From Nitrospirota bacterium (GTDB taxonomy: Bacteria; Nitrospirota; Thermodesulfovibrionia; Thermodesulfovibrionales; UBA6898), in contig JAJYLU010000031.1 of the NCBI GenBank assembly GCA_021787505.1, forward strand, positions 1 through 9,883: DNA of 9,883 nucleotides. Direction: 5' to 3'. A program made the translations under genes and the position numbers. Below the pieces are notes generated by a model. The model was not told the origin of the DNA and did no database searches. It saw only the letters and a program-made list of their open reading frames with translations. Shown here piece by piece: positions 7,110 through 9,883 of the stretch. Positions within the stretch are counted from its first letter, which is position 1, and every line of letters starts with the position of its first letter.

Positions 7110-7214
7110 TCATAGGAACGCCCCCAGGTCCGTGCCCAGTTTTGAGAGCTCTTCTTCAGTAACGTCCGTGGTATAAAGATAGTCGATATAACCTTTTTTG
7201 CCGCAATATCTCAT
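7110..7214 (-). pseudogene. Possible gene remnant or 34-codon small ORF
   Basis: The minus-strand reading MRYCGKKGYIDYLYTT, then DVTEEELSKLGTDLGAFL and a stop, has a protein-like composition: an acidic helix after a Tyr-rich strand, and GC-rich third positions. The frame extends about 14 codons upstream of the ATG (ending ...KPAATREI) before a stop. No ribosome site precedes the ATG, and no family was recognised. It may be the C-terminal scrap of a decayed gene, or chance. Confidence 0.3.
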
Positions 7215-7448
7215 GATTTCACGCGTTGCAGCAGGCTTCAAATGCAGGCAGGTCTATGCGCAAAAAGGATTCCGAACAAGTAGGTATGACAGAAGCCAAA
7301 CTGCTTATGATTTCATCCGGCGCGGCGAAAACAGGTGCCATTCGTTTAATTTCAAGGAGTTGCAAAAATTGTTAAGGTGGCGCAAAATAAAGATTTTCTG
7401 TAGCTTATCCGGACTTCATTTTGGGGGTTAATTGCCTCTGCCGCGAGG

Positions 7449-7454
7449 TATAAT
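7449..7454 (+). promoter_or_regulatory. -10 box for the TPR gene
   Basis: TATAAT is perfect, but the best -35 candidate (TTAATT at 7428-7433) is weak and only 15 bp away. The predicted start near 7461 gives a 105-nt leader. That leader contains GGAC-agaa-GTCC-like self-pairing around 7498-7510 and the word GATGGCTG twice (7468-7475 and 7509-7516), with no recognised riboswitch. Confidence 0.35.
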
Positions 7455-7566
7455 GAAATTAAAGAAGATGGCTGTCATCCTCTTTTGATACGCGGGGGAC
7501 AGAAGTCCGATGGCTGATCTCCCCTGAAAAACAGTACAGAGAGGTGAAAGGGAAAGGAGAAAAGAC

Positions 7567-8139
7567 ATGAAAGCAAATGATTTATTTGAAGACGCCAAAC
7601 GTCTTTTCGTCGAAGGAAAGTTAAGAGACAGTATTTGGGCCTTCACAAGGGCTGCTGATGCCGGCTATGACCAAAAAATCTCCTATCTAAGCCGTGGGGC
7701 GGCTTATCTTAAGCTGCGCGATGCCGACGAGGCCATTAGGGACTTCAGCTACGTTATCACTTTGGACCGGGAAAATGCTCGTGCATACTACTACAGGGGC
7801 ATGGCGCACGCTCAGAAGAAGGACTTTGCAGGTGCGGCTGAAGATTTTACGAAGGCGGTAGAACTGAAGCCCGACGATGGCGCGTTTCTTTTCGCGCGAG
7901 GGGCATCCTACATGGAGTTAGGGAAAAACGATGAGGCCGGCGAGGACTTCAGGAATGCGACGAATTATCTGGAGGCGACGGTGCAAGGCTACGCCGACAC
8001 GATCGGCGACAGGACACACCTCCATAAGATCCTCGCGATCCTCGAAGGTGAGAGGAGGCGCGAAGTGCTCGCACTGGATGAGTCGGAATACAAGACTATC
8101 AAGGCGATGCTCGAGGAGGCGGTGGAAGCTGAAGTGTAG
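7567..8139 (+). CDS. Cytoplasmic tetratricopeptide repeat protein
   Basis: A 190-residue protein made of about four TPR units, at roughly residues 3-36, 37-70, 71-104 and 105-136. Typical TPR positions are seen: YLSRGAAYLKLRDADEAIRDFSYVITLDREN, AYYYRGMAHAQKKDFAGAAEDFTKAVELKPDD and FLFARGASYMELGKNDEAGEDF. A charged helical tail follows (about 150-190). There is no signal peptide or membrane segment, so it is a cytoplasmic scaffold whose partner cannot be deduced. ATG with AAAGGAG about eight bases upstream (around 7553-7559). It is on the opposite strand to prmC, with tails converging on the hairpin at 8154-8197. Confidence 0.88.
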   Translation: MKANDLFEDAKRLFVEGKLRDSIWAFTRAADAGYDQKISYLSRGAAYLKLRDADEAIRDFSYVITLDRENARAYYYRGMAHAQKKDFAGAAEDFTKAVELKPDDGAFLFARGASYMELGKNDEAGEDFRNATNYLEATVQGYADTIGDRTHLHKILAILEGERRREVLALDESEYKTIKAMLEEAVEAEV

Positions 8140-8153
8140 CCGGACCTACCGTT

Positions 8154-8197
8154 ATATTCAGGCGAGGGCAGATGTTCATCTGCCTTCGCCTGAATAT
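8154..8197 (+). terminator. Near-perfect 21-bp hairpin between convergent TPR gene and prmC
   Basis: Arms 8154-8174 and 8177-8197 are complementary over 21 bp with a single G-T wobble and a 2-nt centre. It starts 14 bp after the TPR stop and ends 36 bp before the prmC stop. Only a weak T-rich run (GTTTGT) follows on the plus strand and none on the minus. It is probably a terminator or an mRNA-end stabiliser for both genes. Its length and perfection also suggest a dispersed palindromic repeat. Confidence 0.7.
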
Positions 8198-8233
8198 GTT
8201 TGTCATACAACTAACATGTGAAAAAGCAGATTG

Positions 8234-9085
8234 TCAGAGTTCTGCCTTCAGTATCCTGTCGATGCCCGCATAGTCTTTATTGACGGAAATGTCCCCAAAC
8301 CCGGATTTCTGCGCGATCTCCTTGACCGCAGCCGATTGTCCGAACCCCAGCTCACACAAGATTCTCCCTCCGGGTCTGAGATGTCCGGCAGCATCCGCAA
8401 AGATCTTCCGGTAGAAGTGAAGGCCGTCTGTCCCCCCATCAAGCGCCTCCAGAGGCTCCCAGTCCTTTATCTCCCGCTGGAGTCCAGGGATGTCCGCTGA
8501 AATAATGTACGGAGGGTTGGAGACGATAAGATCAAAGAGCGCGTCGCCCTGTATCGGCGCAAACAAAGACCCCTGAAGGAAGGTCACGTTTTCAATCTCA
8601 TTCACCTCGGCATTTTTTTTTGCGAAACGGAGCGCCGCCATCGAAACATCCGTACCGTACACATCCGCATCGGGCAGGGCCTTCGCGACCGCCAGTGCGA
8701 TACAGCCGCTGCCGGTGCATAGATCGAGGACTCTTGGTGCGGGCGGAGGCACTCCGCCCCTACTAATTGTTCTTATTGCCTCTTCCGCAAGAAGCTCGGT
8801 TTCGGGCCTCGGGATGAGGACTCCTTTACCGACGCGCACGGTGAGGCCGAGAAAATCAACATGGCCGACGATATACTGAAGCGGCTCGCCCTTGGCCCTC
8901 CTCCTTATCAGCCGGCGAATTTTCGAAAGAAGTTCCTTCGTGATTTCGGGGTTTTCCATGTACGCGTCAAGCCTGTCGGCTCCGGCAGCATGGAACGTCA
9001 GGATTTCGGCGTCGGCAAAGGCGTCCTCGATGCCCGCCTCTTCGAGATATTCGGTAGACGATTTTAACGCGTCAAGCAATCGCAT
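8234..9085 (-). CDS. prmC: Release factor glutamine methyltransferase
   Basis: A 283-residue SAM-dependent enzyme that methylates the Gln of the GGQ motif in release factors RF1 and RF2. A helical N-terminal domain (1-75) is followed by LIPRPETE (90-97), the SAM-binding motif VLDLCTGSGCIALAVA (119-134), acidic loop GTDVS (144-148), catalytic NPPYI (190-194) and EALDGGTDGLHFYR (213-226). The length is normal. Between the domains, residues about 108-118 (SRGGVPPPAPR) are encoded by a GC-rich palindrome. The ATG at 9083-9085 gives the family start MRLLDALKSS; the ribosome site is weak. Its substrate gene prfA lies just upstream on the same strand, the usual arrangement, but 299 bp away instead of adjacent. 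Confidence 0.95.
   Translation of the reverse strand: MRLLDALKSSTEYLEEAGIEDAFADAEILTFHAAGADRLDAYMENPEITKELLSKIRRLIRRRAKGEPLQYIVGHVDFLGLTVRVGKGVLIPRPETELLAEEAIRTISRGGVPPPAPRVLDLCTGSGCIALAVAKALPDADVYGTDVSMAALRFAKKNAEVNEIENVTFLQGSLFAPIQGDALFDLIVSNPPYIISADIPGLQREIKDWEPLEALDGGTDGLHFYRKIFADAAGHLRPGGRILCELGFGQSAAVKEIAQKSGFGDISVNKDYAGIDRILKAEL
8737..8763. repeat. Small GC-rich palindrome inside prmC
   Basis: GGGCGGAG (8741-8748), GCA and CTCCGCCC (8752-8759) form a perfect 8-bp inverted repeat. It extends to 12-bp arms with two mismatches (8737-8748 and 8752-8763). It encodes the RGGVPPPAP linker of PrmC in frame, where family members vary in length. It looks like a short palindromic repeat inserted in a permissive linker. 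Whether copies occur elsewhere in the genome cannot be seen here. Confidence 0.55.
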
Positions 9086-9384
9086 ATCTTACTTTGCCCT
9101 GATGTTTCATCACCACCGGACAATAACGCCGAAAAAGTCTTGTAATGACGACATGATTTCATTTGTCTTCCACGTACCGCAGTTGTGACGTCGGGTATCT
9201 TTCAGAAAAAGGCTGGCTGGCCTCCTGATAGGTCTGTAAGGTGTCGCTATAAGCCATTTTTCAGCGTCACTGTCAGGCATTGTAAGATTTGTTTGCCAAC
9301 GTTTACTGCTGCATAACAGAGGCAGACATGACAAAAAAACATAAAAGCTGCTTTCTTAAAAGGCCTTCCTTCGCGGCGATTAGT
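9086..9384. other. 299-bp prfA-prmC spacer without a convincing gene
   Basis: Nothing here resembles a known family. On the minus strand, 9257-9159 reads MAYSDTLQTYQEASQPFSER, continuing to 32 residues; it looks protein-like but lacks a ribosome site. A 74-codon frame with a TTG start (9334-9110) lacks support. A run of seven A (9334-9340; T on the minus strand) lies after prfA, but no clear stem precedes it. This could hold a decayed gene or an unannotated small protein. Confidence 0.35.
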
Positions 9385-9883
9385 TTACAGTTCTTTCAGC
9401 CTTTCAGCGTTGAAATACGTGATAAGATTATCCAGGATTTCATCGAGGGCCCCTTCGAGAATCTGCTCGAGCTTATGCAGCGTCAGGCCGGTGCGGTGGT
9501 CCGTAACCCGGTTTTGCGGATAATTGTATGTCCTAATCCTTTCGGACCTGTCCCCCGAACCGACCTGGGATTTCCTCTGCTGCGCCCGCTCTTTCTCCTT
9601 CTCCTCCATCTCGATCTCATAAAGCCTCGCCCTCAGGACCTTCATAGCCTTGTCCTTGTTCTTGGTCTGGGAGCGCTCGTCCTGGCACTGGACGGTAAGA
9701 CCCGTAGGTACGTGCACAATCCTCACGGCTGAGTAAGTAGTATTGACGCTCTGGCCTCCTGCCCCGGACGAACAGAAGGTATCAATCCTTAAGTCTTTCG
9801 CATCGATTTTGATATCCACGTCCTCCGCTTCGGGAAGCACCGCGACCGTCGCCGCGGAAGTATGTATCCTTCCGGAGGCCTCG
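9385..9883 (-). CDS. prfA: Peptide chain release factor 1, C-terminal part (cut by window edge)
   Basis: The last 165 residues of RF1, which recognises UAA/UAG and triggers peptide release. The gene continues beyond the right edge; the open frame starts [20 protein letters not shown], a typical RF1 segment. The catalytic GGQ motif is in [13 protein letters not shown] (GGQ at 9751-9759), and its Gln is the PrmC substrate. [24 protein letters not shown] and [20 protein letters not shown] distinguish it as a release factor. RF1 rather than RF2 is supported by the neighbouring prmC and the [18 protein letters not shown] wording. It ends with a TAA at 9385-9387. First of the prfA-prmC pair on the minus strand. 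Confidence 0.95.
   Translation of the reverse strand, partial: EASGRIHTSAATVAVLPEAEDVDIKIDAKDLRIDTFCSSGAGGQSVNTTYSAVRIVHVPTGLTVQCQDERSQTKNKDKAMKVLRARLYEIEMEEKEKERAQQRKSQVGSGDRSERIRTYNYPQNRVTDHRTGLTLHKLEQILEGALDEILDNLITYFNAERLKEL

Larger units (their letters stand above)
6905..7566. other. Mostly non-coding 660-bp stretch
   Basis: No full-length gene, tRNA or recognisable mobile element is visible. The right third (7449-7566) is the leader of the TPR gene. A possible gene remnant lies on the minus strand at 7110-7214. A plus-strand reading of 39 codons (7256-7375, MRKKDSEQVGMTEAKLL...) has no family resemblance. A good ribosome-site-like GGAGG before an ATG near 7081 opens only a few codons. 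No clear terminator was found after the upstream secreted-protein gene. Confidence 0.5.

Noticed and set aside
9110..9334. 74-codon minus-strand frame between prfA and prmC
   Set aside because: TTG start without ribosome site and no recognisable family; a shorter frame overlapping it looks more protein-like, but that too is uncertain.

Overview
The window comes from a diazotrophic bacterium that uses sigma-54 and NifA. It has a nifH promoter with a -24/-12 element and an upstream activator site, a group I NifH, a KimA-type potassium importer behind a c-di-AMP (ydaO/yuaA) riboswitch, and the housekeeping genes prfA, prmC and murA. The mix of features would fit Nitrospirota or a Desulfobacterota-like lineage. 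That assignment is an inference from gene content, not a sequence match.

Layout. Positions 1-1226 (minus strand) hold the start of a nif operon, nifH followed by a truncated nifD, separated by a hairpin built of heptanucleotide units. The 540-bp divergent region (about 1175-1713) carries the nifH sigma-54 promoter and NifA site on one side. On the other side are a strong sigma-70 promoter, a c-di-AMP riboswitch and a candidate terminator ahead of kimA (1714-3522). A DUF2400/TIGR02757 gene (3544-4383) follows closely and may have its own extended -10 promoter that yields a leaderless mRNA. Its conserved motifs look like a divergent HhH-GPD DNA glycosylase fold with a shifted Fe-S cysteine set.

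From 4430 to the right edge, the minus strand carries prfA (partial), prmC and murA, three genes that many bacteria keep adjacent. Here prmC and murA are separated by about 2.5 kb of plus-strand accessory sequence: a tiny HicB-like gene, a secreted Trp/Tyr-rich protein with a Gln/Arg-rich repeat tail, about 660 bp of mostly empty DNA with a possible gene remnant, and a TPR gene ending in a near-perfect 21-bp hairpin. The prfA-prmC gap is also unusually wide (299 bp).

Functionally there are three blocks: nitrogenase under nitrogen/NifA control, potassium uptake under c-di-AMP control, and translation termination plus peptidoglycan synthesis. No defence system, CRISPR array, tRNA, rRNA or complete mobile element is visible. 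The most interesting items are the regulatory architecture between nifH and kimA, the heptamer hairpin between nifH and nifD, the DUF2400 cysteine/LDTH motifs, the insertion block between prmC and murA, and the small palindrome inside prmC.
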